The notes beneath the pieces are model-generated. The model made no database searches. It had not been told where the DNA came from and saw only the letters and a list, made by a program, of their open reading frames with translations. A stretch of DNA of 64,000 nucleotides from the NCBI RefSeq assembly GCF_900323885.1, contig NZ_OOHJ01000015.1, positions 744,001 through 808,000 of the forward strand, given 5' to 3'. Of this stretch, positions 41,515 through 49,753 are shown piece by piece (position 1 is the stretch's first letter; each line of letters opens with the position of its first letter). Position numbers and translations under genes: made by a program. The DNA comes from [Actinomadura] parvosata subsp. kistnae (lineage in GTDB: Bacteria > Actinomycetota > Actinomycetes > Streptosporangiales > Streptosporangiaceae).

Positions 41515-42483
41515 TCACTCGCGTTCGTCCCCGTCCCCGAGCCTGGCCCGGATCGTGTGGATCGCCGCCGTCAGCACGGGCGGCACGGTGATGGCGATCA
41601 CGACGGCGTCGGCGAGCCGGTCGGCCGCCGCGTCCAGTACGAGCCAGCCGAGCAGCGGCGCGAGCAGGGCCCACGCCCGCAGATCCGACCGCACGACCCA
41701 CCGCAGAAGGCGCACCGCCGGGGGTGCGCCGCGCGGAAGGGCTTCGTGCCGGCGGAGCGTCAGCGCCATCCGCGGCATGCCGGCCAGCAGCCGGAACGCG
41801 AACCGTGACCGGGCTCTGCCGCCGGGCAGCGCGAGCAGCTCGCCCAGCCATTCCTCCACCCACCTGGCCCGCGCCACCGGCGGCAGCAGGATCGCGCCCG
41901 CGGCGACGACCCCGAAGGAGACGTGCGCGCCGCCGAGCCCGGACAGGTTCGCCAGAGCCAGCCGCCGCAGCTCCTCCTCGACCTGCCGCAGCCCCAGGCG
42001 GGCCGCTACGGGAGCGACGACCTCCAGGTTCTCCCGCGAGTTCACCCGCTGCCTGGCCTCGGGCAGGCCCCGGATCGTGCGCTGGTTGTGCAGCCGGTCC
42101 GCGAGCTTGAGCGTGAGCACGCGCTCGTCCATCGAGGTCGCCCAGTCGGGCGGCCGGCACCTGTCGTCATCGAGCCGCTCCAGGCCGCGCAGCAGGCCGA
42201 TGATCACCGAGCCGAACTCGGCGGCCAGTTCCTCAGGCGGGCAGGCGGTGTCCGGCAGCACGTCGTGGAGCAGCGCCGCGCAGAGCAGCTCGTGGTCCAT
42301 GCGCAGCTCGGCCAGGATCACCGCGACGGCGACCGGATGGGTGATGTAGGGGCTCCCGTCGCGGCGGAACTGCCCGTCGTGCCAGCGGGCGGCCACCTCG
42401 TACGCCCGCCGCACCAGCCGCACCTGCTCGTCGGCCGGCGCACCCTCGAGGACCCGCAACAGAGGCTGGAGATGATCGCTCAC
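41515..42483 (-). CDS. RSH-like HD-domain protein (no synthetase domain)
   Basis: About 322 residues. Residues 20-165 match the (p)ppGpp hydrolase domain of Rel/SpoT proteins: DGSPYITHPVAVAVILAEL (metal His 49), LLHDVLPDT (His 73, Asp 74), LTLKLADRLHNQRTI (Asp 129) and VAPVAARLGLRQVEEEL. The catalytic HDxxED motif reads HDVLPD, with Pro 77 in place of the conserved Glu, so hydrolysis may be impaired. No synthetase domain follows. The C-terminal part has hydrophobic stretches (WALLAPLLGWLVL and DAVVIAITVPPVLTAAI) that may anchor it in the membrane. GTG 42483 overlaps the PadR stop. Confidence 0.8.
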   Translation of the reverse strand: MSDHLQPLLRVLEGAPADEQVRLVRRAYEVAARWHDGQFRRDGSPYITHPVAVAVILAELRMDHELLCAALLHDVLPDTACPPEELAAEFGSVIIGLLRGLERLDDDRCRPPDWATSMDERVLTLKLADRLHNQRTIRGLPEARQRVNSRENLEVVAPVAARLGLRQVEEELRRLALANLSGLGGAHVSFGVVAAGAILLPPVARARWVEEWLGELLALPGGRARSRFAFRLLAGMPRMALTLRRHEALPRGAPPAVRLLRWVVRSDLRAWALLAPLLGWLVLDAAADRLADAVVIAITVPPVLTAAIHTIRARLGDGDERE

Positions 42484-42809
42484 GACAACCCCACCACCCA
42501 TCCCGGCACCCGCTGCCGCCGCGACCGGTAAGCCTTGGCGATCGCCTCGCGCGCCTGCTCGGCCCCGTCCGTGGTGATCCGGTAGTAGCGGCGCCGCGGG
42601 CGCCCCTCCGTGACGTGCGTCTCCGGCTCCTCCCACCGGCTCTCCACCCACCCGGCCTGCTCCAGCCGCGCCAGGATCGGGTAGAGCGTGCCGCTGGGCA
42701 GCCCGGCGAGCTCGCACAGCTCCAGCCCGTAGCGCTCGCGCTCGGGGGCGGTGAGCAGGGCGCGGAGCACCGCCTGCGTGGGCATCGTCATCCTCAGGCG
42801 GTCCTGCAT
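42480..42809 (-). CDS. PadR family transcriptional regulator
   Basis: Winged-helix regulator of 109 residues. The DNA-binding domain reads TQAVLRALLTAPERERYGLE, GLPSGTLYPILARLEQAGWV and RPRRRYYRITTDG (wing). The start at ATG 42809 is only 10 bp from a palindrome, so autorepression is likely. It is translationally coupled (GTGA) to the RSH-like gene and probably controls it. The C-terminal dimerisation helix is short. Confidence 0.9.
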   Translation of the reverse strand: MQDRLRMTMPTQAVLRALLTAPERERYGLELCELAGLPSGTLYPILARLEQAGWVESRWEEPETHVTEGRPRRRYYRITTDGAEQAREAIAKAYRSRRQRVPGWVVGLS

Positions 42810-42818
42810 GTGTCGAAC

Positions 42819-42832
42819 TCTACATAGGTAGA
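42819..42832. promoter_or_regulatory. Operator-like palindrome upstream of padR
   Basis: TCTAC-ATAG-GTAGA is a perfect 5-bp inverted repeat with a 4-base spacer, 10 bp before the padR start. It is in the expected place for PadR autoregulation. Confidence 0.55.
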
Positions 42833-42881
42833 TGGACGCGCACCGTCACCCAAGGGTGCGAGCCGTGTGGCTCGCGCTCCC

Positions 42882-43973
42882 TCACCCCAGGTCGGCAATG
42901 GCGGCCACCGGCCCGCCGCCGGACGGCCCCTGGTGCACGGCCGCGACCGACACGAACACCGCCGGATCCCCCGTGACCGACGCGGCCACTCCGCCCACGG
43001 CCGCCTTGATCTGCCGGTGCCAGTGCACGTCGGAGTCGTCCAGCATGATGTTGCGCCGGCCGCGCACCCGCCCGGACGGGTCGGCCTCGCACTTCATGAA
43101 GACGTTCACGAGCCGCCCGCCGAGGTCCGACGGGTGGGGGCGGTCGGGCAGCGGGAGGCCGGCGTCGCGGATGGCCTCCCAGATGCCGTCGGCGTCGAGG
43201 GCGTCCTTCATGACGCTGTGGCCGATGCGGTAGCGCCCGCCGATGCCCCGGACGTTCCCCACGAGCACGATCTGCGCGCGGTCCAGCTCGACCCCGGACG
43301 AGCAGGAGGCGACGGACGAGTACAGCGACAGGTCCTTGTGGATCTGCTCGGCGGCCGGCATCTCGATCTCGCCGAGGGCGACCGCGATGCCGAGGGCGGT
43401 GGTGGAGTTGGACAGGTCCATGGAGGGGCCGGTCTCCTCGATGGCGGTGTCCTGGCCGCGGCTCTTGGCGTCGGTGATGGTGGCCAGGGTGAGCAGCGGC
43501 GTCTTGGTCTGGACGTAGTGCACGTCGCGCGGGTCGTCGATGCCGGCGATCTTCATGGCCTCACGGACGCCGGCGGCGACCTTCTCGACCATGGCGGGCC
43601 GGCCGATGTCCTCGGGGAGGATGACCTCGCTCATGGCGACGCCGACGGACAGGCGGGGCTCCTCGGAGGCGGGCGCGTCGGCCGTGGTGGCGAAGATGGT
43701 GGCGTGCGGGCTGAGGATGCCGTCGGTGCCGCCGGACCAGACGAGCGGCACGCTGTCGGGCGAGGGGTGCCCGTGCTCGGCCAGGACCTCGCGGAAGGCG
43801 CGGTCGGCGAGGATGCGGGTGTAGTCGTTGACGCCGCCGTTGCCCTCGGTCTTGCCGATGACGGCCAGCACCCGCTCCGCCTCGATGACGCCGTCGGCGA
43901 TGAGCCTGGACAGGCCGGAGGCGTCGGTGACGCTCTCGATCGGCACCTTGCGCACTTCGATCGGGTCCGGCAT
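42882..43973 (-). CDS. Ring-opening amidohydrolase (cyanuric acid hydrolase/barbiturase family)
   Basis: Enzyme of about 363 residues of the AtzD/Bar family, which opens cyanuric acid or barbiturate-type rings with a Ser-Lys dyad. It shows three internally similar units: [36 protein letters not shown] and the C-terminal [17 protein letters not shown]. Lys residues in each unit and [20 protein letters not shown] fit the family. ATG 43973 is preferred (AAAGGG upstream). An isolated gene: no other triazine or pyrimidine catabolism genes are near. The substrate is unverified. Confidence 0.88.
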   Translation of the reverse strand: MPDPIEVRKVPIESVTDASGLSRLIADGVIEAERVLAVIGKTEGNGGVNDYTRILADRAFREVLAEHGHPSPDSVPLVWSGGTDGILSPHATIFATTADAPASEEPRLSVGVAMSEVILPEDIGRPAMVEKVAAGVREAMKIAGIDDPRDVHYVQTKTPLLTLATITDAKSRGQDTAIEETGPSMDLSNSTTALGIAVALGEIEMPAAEQIHKDLSLYSSVASCSSGVELDRAQIVLVGNVRGIGGRYRIGHSVMKDALDADGIWEAIRDAGLPLPDRPHPSDLGGRLVNVFMKCEADPSGRVRGRRNIMLDDSDVHWHRQIKAAVGGVAASVTGDPAVFVSVAAVHQGPSGGGPVAAIADLG

Positions 43974-44083
43974 GCCTTGCCCTTTCTGCTGGTGGCGGGT
44001 CCCCACGCTACCGAGCGGGTCTGCGGGGTTCATGGTCAATGTGTGCCCATGAAGCCCGGCGGTGATGTCAAGGTGCGCTCAGC

Positions 44084-44134
44084 GCTCTCATAGGGTCGGG
44101 GCTCTCATAAGGTCGGGGCTCTCATAGGGTCGGG
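44084..44134 (+). repeat. 17-bp tandem repeat, three copies, each with a -10 hexamer
   Basis: GCTCTCATAGGGTCGGG occurs at 44084-44100, 44101-44117 (one change, TAAGGT) and 44118-44134. Each unit carries a TANNNT hexamer at 44091, 44108 and 44125. The last hexamer ends 6 bases before GTG 44137, so it is placed to drive a leaderless transcript of the hydrolase gene. Confidence 0.85.
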
Positions 44135-44136
44135 CT

Positions 44137-44841
44137 GTGATTCGCGAAGCACACGTCAACGGGATCAGGCTCGTGTACCGGGAGGAAGGCGACCCCGCCG
44201 CTCCTGCGCTGGTGCTGCTCCACGGGCGCACCGCCGACCACAACGACTGGAACGGCATCACGCAGCACTTCGCGGCCCGCCATCACGTGCTCGCGCCGGA
44301 CCTGCGGGGCCACGGGGCCAGCGACCGTCCGGGCTCGTACCCGCTGCCGGAGATGGCGGCGGACGTCGTGGCGCTGCTCGGCCACCTGAGCGTGGAACGG
44401 GTCCGGCTGGTCGGGCACTCGCTCGGCGCCGTGGTCGCCGCCCACGTGGCGATGGGCCGTCCGGACCTGATCGAGCGGCTCGTCCTGGAGGACCCGCCGC
44501 CCGCGTACCCGATCAAGGGGCGCCCGCCGATCGTGGAGGACGGGCCGGCCGCCTTCGACTGGCGGATGATGCACGACACCGAGCGGCAGCTCATCGACCC
44601 CGATCCCGCCTACGTCGAGGGGCTCGCGCGGATCACGGCGCCGACGCTGGTGCTGTCGGGGACGCGCAGCCCGTTCGAGCCGGACCTGGCGGAGCGCGTC
44701 CCGGGCGCGGAGCTGGTGCGGGTCGAGGCGGGGCACCTGGTGCACATGGACGCCCGCAAGGAGTTCCTGCGCGTGGTGGACGCGTTCCTCGAACAGGGCG
44801 CCCCGCACCTGACGAAAAGGACTTCGCCGGGGCAAACGTGA
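44137..44841 (+). CDS. Alpha/beta hydrolase
   Basis: Hydrolase of 234 residues. Oxyanion motif LVLLHGRTADHNDW, strand-4 motif DLRGHGASDRPG, nucleophile elbow VGHSLGAVVAAH (Ser), and catalytic His in VEAGHLVHMDARKEFL. The cap is very short, so the protein is smaller than most of its class. GTG 44137 has no Shine-Dalgarno but stands 6 bases after a -10 hexamer. The substrate is unknown. Confidence 0.9.
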   Translation: MIREAHVNGIRLVYREEGDPAAPALVLLHGRTADHNDWNGITQHFAARHHVLAPDLRGHGASDRPGSYPLPEMAADVVALLGHLSVERVRLVGHSLGAVVAAHVAMGRPDLIERLVLEDPPPAYPIKGRPPIVEDGPAAFDWRMMHDTERQLIDPDPAYVEGLARITAPTLVLSGTRSPFEPDLAERVPGAELVRVEAGHLVHMDARKEFLRVVDAFLEQGAPHLTKRTSPGQT

Positions 44842-44875
44842 CCTTAACGTCATAAAGATCCGCAAAGGTGGAGGG

Positions 44876-45976
44876 GTGCTTACCAGGCTCAGCGATCTTG
44901 TGAAGGAACGGCTGGGCACGTTCGGCCTGACGGCCCCGTCGATCGCGCAGTGCGCGGTGGGCTCCGCCCTGGCCTGGACCGCCGCCATCGAGCTGCTCGG
45001 CCACCCCCGCCCGTTCTTCGCCCCCATCTCCGTGCTGATCTGCGTCGGCGTCGGTCTGGGGCAGCGGCTGCGGCGGGTCGTCGAGCTGGTCGTCGGGGTC
45101 AGCCTCGGCGTCGGCGTCGGCGACCTGCTGGTGTCGTGGATCGGCTCGGGCGCCTGGCAGCTCGCCCTGGTGGTCGGGCTGGCCATGACGGTGGCCGTGC
45201 TGCTCAACAGCGGAGCCCTGTTCGTGGCGCAGGCGGGCTCGTCGGCCGTGCTGGTGGCGACCCTGGTGCCGGGCGACGGGGCCGGCGGCCTCGACCGCAT
45301 GGCCGACGCGCTCACCGGCGGCGTCATCGGGATCGCGGCGGTGGCGCTGCTGCCCGCCAGCCCGTTCACGATCGCGGCCAAGCACCTGTCGGGGGTGCTC
45401 GACGCGCTGTCCACCGTGCTGGAGCGGGCGGCCGAGGCCATCGAGAAGCGCGACGCGGACCTGGCCGCCGAAGCGCTGGAGGAGGCGCGTACGACGCAGG
45501 CGGCGGTGGAGGAGTTCGAGGCGGCGCTGGAGACCAGCAAGGAGATCACGATGATCTCGCCGCTGCACTGGCACCGGCGCGCCCGCCTGGCCCGCTACGA
45601 GACCGCCGCCGTGCCGGTGGACCTGGCGCTGCGCAACGCCAGGGTGCTGTGCAGGCGCACCCTGGCCTCGCTGGGCGAGTCGAGCCCGCCGCCGGCCGCG
45701 CTGGCGGAGGCGATGCGCGAGGTGTCGGAGGCGGCGCTGCTGCTGCAGCTGGAGCTCGGCGCCGGCCGGGAGCCGGCCCTGGCCCGTCAGGCGCTGCTGG
45801 CGGTGGCCGCCAGGGAACGGCCGGACGGGCTGGGCTTCTCGGCCCACGTGATCATCGCGCAGCTCCGTTCCGTGGTGGTGGACCTGCTGCAGGCGACGGG
45901 GATGGAGCACGAGGAGGCCACGGCGGCGCTGACGCCACTGGACGAGGCGGGCGTGAGCGAGCGGCCCGCGCGCTGA
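44876..45976 (+). CDS. FUSC/aromatic acid exporter family protein
   Basis: Membrane protein of 366 residues. The N-terminal half has about six helices (residues 20-165), including HPRPFFAPISVLICVGVGLGQ and RVVELVVGVSLGVGVGDLL, typical of FUSC/ArAE exporters. The C-terminal half is a cytoplasmic helical domain with a coiled-coil-like stretch (LERAAEAIEKRDADLAAEAL). Likely effluxes an organic anion, but the substrate is unknown. It lies 35 bp after the hydrolase gene and may be co-transcribed. Confidence 0.87.
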   Translation: MLTRLSDLVKERLGTFGLTAPSIAQCAVGSALAWTAAIELLGHPRPFFAPISVLICVGVGLGQRLRRVVELVVGVSLGVGVGDLLVSWIGSGAWQLALVVGLAMTVAVLLNSGALFVAQAGSSAVLVATLVPGDGAGGLDRMADALTGGVIGIAAVALLPASPFTIAAKHLSGVLDALSTVLERAAEAIEKRDADLAAEALEEARTTQAAVEEFEAALETSKEITMISPLHWHRRARLARYETAAVPVDLALRNARVLCRRTLASLGESSPPPAALAEAMREVSEAALLLQLELGAGREPALARQALLAVAARERPDGLGFSAHVIIAQLRSVVVDLLQATGMEHEEATAALTPLDEAGVSERPAR

Positions 45977-45996
45977 ACCCGGGCCTCAGCCTGGGT
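45977..45996 (+). terminator. Terminator after the FUSC gene
   Basis: ACCCGGGC (45977-45984), a CTCA loop, then GCCTGGGT (45989-45996) form an 8-bp stem with one G-T pair, directly after the stop codon. A CTCCTAGGAG palindrome and TTT follow at 46003-46015. Confidence 0.6.
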
Positions 45997-46088
45997 GCGT
46001 TCCTCCTAGGAGTTTCTCACCTCTCCCTCGGCCGCGCCGGCCTGGGCAGACTCGTCCCGACCAGCACCCCGGGACGACGGAGGTTCCC

Positions 46089-46385
46089 ATGATCGGCAGA
46101 ATGCTGCTCACCCTCGGCCTGCTCACCACGACGACCGGCTCGGGCGGCGCCCCGCACCCGTACGTCGGCATGTGGGTCACCGCCGACGGCCGGATCCGGC
46201 AGGAGCTGCTGCCCGACGGCCGGTACGAGGAGGCGCGCGACGGCCGGGAGCGCGCCTACACCGGCCGGTACACCGTCACCGGCTCCCACCTCGACTACTT
46301 CGACGACGCCGGCTTCACCGCCACCGGGGACGTCCGTGACGGCGTGCTCTACCACGAGCACCTGGTGCTCTACCGGGAGCGGTGA
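46089..46385 (+). CDS. Atu4866-domain protein
   Basis: Small protein of 98 residues. A short hydrophobic N-terminus (about 1-20) suggests export. The rest is the compact Atu4866-type domain: YVGMWVTADGRIRQELLPDG, GRYEEARDGRERAYTGRYTV and a C-terminal GVLYHEHLVLYRE. The domain is often encoded next to aldo/keto reductases or oxidoreductases; here it converges on one, with adjoining stop codons. Molecular role unknown. Confidence 0.8.
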   Translation: MIGRMLLTLGLLTTTTGSGGAPHPYVGMWVTADGRIRQELLPDGRYEEARDGRERAYTGRYTVTGSHLDYFDDAGFTATGDVRDGVLYHEHLVLYRER

Positions 46386-47404
46386 TCAGCGGCGCGGGAC
46401 GAGGTGGAAGAAGGAGCCGTCCATGGGGCCGAGGTCGGCGCGGGAGATCTCGTCCAGCCGGGCCCGGGCTGCCTCGGGCAGGTCGAGGTCGAAGGCTTCC
46501 AGGTTCTCGCGCAACTGCTCGACCGTACGGGGGCCGAGCAGCACGGACGTCACCCCGGCGCGGCCCGCGACCCAGGCCAGCGCGACCTTGGACGGTGTGG
46601 TGCCGAGCTCGGCCGCGACCTGGGAGACGGCCTCGGCGATCTCCAGGTTGCGCTCGGTGAGCAGGGACTCGGCCCACCGGTTCGCGCCGGGCATGGAGTG
46701 GCCGAGGAGCCGGCCCATGCGGCTGCCGGCGTCGGGGGCCTGGCCGCGCCGGTAGCGGCCGGCCAGCACGCCGCCCCGAGCGTCCCGTACGCGACGACGC
46801 CGAGGCCGTGCCGCTCGCACGCCGACAGGATCTCGGCCTCGATGACCCGCTGGACCAGGGAGTACTGCGGCTGGAGGCTGACGAGCGGGGTGCCGCCGAC
46901 GCGGGCGGCGGCCCATTGCGCCTCGACGATCTGGGTGGCGGTGAAGTTGGAGCAGCCGAGGTAGCGGACCTTGCCCGCCTTGACGAAGCCGTCGAGCGTG
47001 GCCATGGTCTCCTCGATGGGCGTCGAGGGATCCCACTGGTGGCACTGGTAGAGGTCGATGTAGTCGGTGCCGAGCCGGCGCAGGCTGGCGTCGAGGGCCC
47101 GGGTGAGGTGGCGGCGCGACAGGCCGCGCCCTTCGGTGCCGACGGGCATGGCGCCCTTGGTGGCCAGCACCATCCACTCGCGCCGGCCTTTCAGCGCGCG
47201 GCCGACTATCTCCTCGGTCTCGCCCCGGTGGTACAGGTCGGCGGTGTCGATGAAGTTCCCGCCCGCCTCGGCGAACGCGTCGATGATCCGCCCGGCCTCG
47301 GCCTCGTCGCTGGCGGCCAGGCCGTGCTCGGTGCCGAAGTTCATCGTGCCCAGGCAGGCGCGGGAGACGCGCAGGCCGGAGTGTCCCAGGTTCACGTGGT
47401 CCAT
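46386..47404 (-). CDS. Aldo/keto reductase (single-base frameshift)
   Basis: NADPH-dependent reductase with an intact fold except for one frame break. From ATG 47404: LGHSGLRVSRACLGTMNFG, FIDTADLYHRGETEE (catalytic Asp and Tyr), VLATKG (Lys), LYQCHQWDP (His) and LGCSNFT, up to VVAYGTLG. The sense then continues in another frame with GGVLAGRYRRG, ALAWVAGRAGVTSVLLGPRT and the end at 46386. The break is at the C4 run 46774-46777; one more G in the coding strand gives a 339-residue protein of normal size. It is divergent from a TetR gene with shared operators. Confidence 0.85.
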
Positions 47405-47422
47405 GAGGGGATCCCCTACAAT

Positions 47423-47438
47423 CGGAATGCTTGTTCCG
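47423..47438. promoter_or_regulatory. Operator 1 between aldo/keto reductase and TetR
   Basis: CGGAATGCTTGTTCCG, an imperfect palindrome, differs from operator 2 by two bases and lies 27 bp from it (centre to centre). Confidence 0.65.
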
Positions 47439-47449
47439 GATGGACGATA

Positions 47450-47465
47450 CGGAACACTTGTTCCG
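47450..47465. promoter_or_regulatory. Operator 2 between aldo/keto reductase and TetR
   Basis: CGGAACACTTGTTCCG is a perfect 7-bp inverted repeat with a 2-base centre, 24 bp before the preferred TetR start. Likely bound by the adjacent TetR protein. Confidence 0.7.
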
Positions 47466-47488
47466 GATGTCAATGAGGAGTGATGGCG

Positions 47489-48049
47489 ATGATGCGCGCC
47501 GACGCGCGACGCAACCGTGCCCGCGTGCTGGACGCCGCCGAGACGGTGCTGGCCAGGGACGGCCTGGCCGCGTCGATGCGCGAGATCGCCGAGGTGGCCG
47601 GGGTCGGGGTCGGCACGATCTACCGGCAGTTCCCCACCAAGGAGGCGCTGTATCAGGCCATCGTGGAGGACCGGATGCGGCGGCTGGCCGACCGGGCCGG
47701 CGAGCTGGCCACGGCCGAGGATCCGGGGGCGGCGTTCTTCGAGTACTTCACCACGATCGTGGCCGACTCGACGATGAAGAAGGTGCTGGTGGACGCGCTG
47801 GCGGTGGCCGGCATCGACGCCAAGGCGGGCTCCCCCGACATCAAGGGAGCGATCGAGACGCTGCTGACGCGGGCGCAGCGGGCCGGGGCGGTGCGCGGCG
47901 ACGTGGGCATGGAGGAGCTGCTGGCGCTGCTGAGCGCCGCGTGCCTGGCCGCGCAGCACCACCACTGGGACGAGGGCCTGCGCACGCGCACGCTGGCGGT
48001 CGTCTTCGACGGCCTCCGCCCGGCGCGGGGAGAGGCGGCGCACGTCTAG
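47489..48049 (+). CDS. TetR/AcrR family transcriptional regulator
   Basis: Repressor of about 186 residues. The HTH domain reads RRNRARVLDAAETVLARDGL, MREIAEVAGVGVGTIYRQFP and TKEALYQAIV. The C-terminal domain is of the SbtR-like type (ACLAAQHHHWDEGLRTRTLA). ATG 47489 is favoured by GAGGAG 8 bases upstream; GTG 47480 and ATG 47483 and 47492 are in frame. Probably represses itself and the divergent aldo/keto reductase via the two operators. Confidence 0.9.
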   Translation: MMRADARRNRARVLDAAETVLARDGLAASMREIAEVAGVGVGTIYRQFPTKEALYQAIVEDRMRRLADRAGELATAEDPGAAFFEYFTTIVADSTMKKVLVDALAVAGIDAKAGSPDIKGAIETLLTRAQRAGAVRGDVGMEELLALLSAACLAAQHHHWDEGLRTRTLAVVFDGLRPARGEAAHV

Positions 48050-48059
48050 AGTGCGCCGG

Positions 48060-48560
48060 GTGGGAGATCTGTACGAGCTGGCGCTGTCCCTCGACCTCAC
48101 CGCCGCCGTCACCGACGACGAGCTGGCCGAGCTGCGCTGGCACCTCGGCCAGGGCCCGCTGCCCGGGCGGCTGCCGATCGGCAGCGACCAGTACGCCGTG
48201 ACCTACCCCCTCGGCGACCCCGACGACCCCGCCTGCGAGTGGATCACCGACGACCCGGAGCCCCTGTTCGCCCGGCGCGGCCCCGCCTGGCAGGTGGGCG
48301 GGGCCCTCGTGGCCGAGCTGGTCCGCCGGGAGCCGGCCGGCTGGGCGCTGACGGTCCGCCACACCGTCCATCCCGACCAGTTCTACTGGGTGAGAACCCT
48401 GCTCGGCTGGCTCGGCCGCCACTCGGCCGGCCCCGGCCCGTTCGTCGGCTACCTGCGCTTCGGCGAGAGCACCCGGATCGACCCGCTCCTCGTGGAGGAC
48501 GGGCGGATCCGGATGCCGGCGGACGTCGTCGCGCACACCCCGTACTGGCAGGGCGACTGA
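48060..48560 (+). CDS. Conserved actinobacterial hypothetical protein
   Basis: Function unknown, about 166 residues. It opens VGDLYELALSLDLTAAVTDD and contains ELAELRWHLGQG, RREPAGWALTVRHTVHPDQF and FVGYLRFGEST, giving a mixed alpha/beta look with no membrane segment or catalytic motif I recognise. GTG 48060 is preferred because TAGAGT (48047-48052), overlapping the TetR stop codon, lies 7 bases before it. GTG 48051 is the in-frame alternative. Confidence 0.72.
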   Translation: MGDLYELALSLDLTAAVTDDELAELRWHLGQGPLPGRLPIGSDQYAVTYPLGDPDDPACEWITDDPEPLFARRGPAWQVGGALVAELVRREPAGWALTVRHTVHPDQFYWVRTLLGWLGRHSAGPGPFVGYLRFGESTRIDPLLVEDGRIRMPADVVAHTPYWQGD

Positions 48561-48561
48561 G

Positions 48562-49728
48562 TCAGGAGGACAGCCGCTTCAGCCGCGCCACCGCCTCGTC
48601 GATGACCTCCTCCTTCTTGCAGAAGGCGAACCGGACGAAGTGCCGCCCCCGCTCGGCGTGGTCGTAGAACACCTGCGTGGGGATGGCCACCACCCCGGCC
48701 AGCTCGGGCAGCCGCCGCGTCAGCTCCAGCCCGTCGGTGAAGCCGAGCGGCCGGATGTCGGTCTGGACGAAGTACGTGCCCGCGGGCCGCAGCACCGAGA
48801 ACCCGGCGGCCGACAGCCCCTCCATCAGCCGGTCGCGTTTGTCCTGCAGCCCGGCCCCGAGCGCGGCCACCCACTCCATCTCGTGCCGCAGCCCGTAGGC
48901 GACGGCGAGCTGCCAGGGCGCGCTCGCCGTGAACGTGAGGAACTGCTTGACCGTCTGCACCGCCGTGACCAGCGCGGGCGGCGCGCACACCCAGCCGGTC
49001 TTCCACCCGGTGACGGAGAACGTCTTGCCCGCCGACGAGATCATCACCGTGCGCTCGCGCATGCCGGGCAGCGTGGCCATCGGCACGTGCTCGACCCCGT
49101 CGAAGGTGAGGTGCTCGTACACCTCGTCGGTGATCGCGATCAGCCCGCGCTCCTGGCACAGCTCGGCGATGACGGTCAGCTCGTCGCGGGTGAAGACCGT
49201 GCCGGTGGGGTTGTGCGGGGAGTTGACGAGGATGGCGCGGGTGCGCGGGGTGACGGCGGCGCGCAGCTCGTCGGGGTCGAAGGTGAAGCGGCCCTCGACG
49301 GGCCTGAGCGTGACCGCCACCAGCTTGGCCTGCGCCAGGGCGATCGAGGCGGCGTAGGAGTCGTAGTAGGGCTCGAAGGCGATCACCTCGTCGCCCGGCT
49401 CGCACAGCGCGAGCACGCTCGCCGCCACGGCCTCGGTGGCGCCCACGGTGACCAGGACCTCGCCCACCGGGTCGTAGGCGAGCCCGTAGTGCGCCGCGCG
49501 GTGCTCCGACACGGCCTGCCGCAGCTCCAGCACGCCGGGCCCCGGCGGGTACTGGTTGGCGCCGGCGCCGATGGCCTGGACGGCGCGGTCGAGCATCGCG
49601 GCCGGCCCGTCGGTGTCGGGGAAGCCCTGGCCGAGGTTGATCGCTCCGGTCTGGACGGCGAGCGCGCTCATCTCCGCGAAAATGGTCGTGCCGAAGGCAC
49701 GCATCCTGCTGACAAGTGGTTCGGTCAC
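48562..49728 (-). CDS. PLP-dependent aminotransferase, class I/II
   Basis: Fold-type I aminotransferase of 388 residues. Motifs: NLGQGFPDTDGP, NQYPPGPGVLELRQAV, NSPHNPTGTVFT, ITDEVYEHLTFDG and the PLP Lys in SSAGKTFSVTGWKTGW, followed by VRFAFCK with the substrate-carboxylate Arg. The closest relatives are likely N-succinyldiaminopimelate aminotransferase (DapC) or kynurenine/glutamine transaminases; the sequence does not separate these. It is divergent from a peptidase-like hydrolase gene. Confidence 0.92.
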   Translation of the reverse strand: MTEPLVSRMRAFGTTIFAEMSALAVQTGAINLGQGFPDTDGPAAMLDRAVQAIGAGANQYPPGPGVLELRQAVSEHRAAHYGLAYDPVGEVLVTVGATEAVAASVLALCEPGDEVIAFEPYYDSYAASIALAQAKLVAVTLRPVEGRFTFDPDELRAAVTPRTRAILVNSPHNPTGTVFTRDELTVIAELCQERGLIAITDEVYEHLTFDGVEHVPMATLPGMRERTVMISSAGKTFSVTGWKTGWVCAPPALVTAVQTVKQFLTFTASAPWQLAVAYGLRHEMEWVAALGAGLQDKRDRLMEGLSAAGFSVLRPAGTYFVQTDIRPLGFTDGLELTRRLPELAGVVAIPTQVFYDHAERGRHFVRFAFCKKEEVIDEAVARLKRLSS

Positions 49729-49741
49729 GGCCCCACACTAT

Positions 49742-49747
49742 TAGTCT
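49742..49747 (+). promoter_or_regulatory. -10 hexamer of the exported hydrolase gene
   Basis: TAGTCT ends 6 bases before GTG 49754 and no Shine-Dalgarno is present, consistent with a leaderless transcript. Confidence 0.5.
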
Positions 49748-49753
49748 CGTCCC

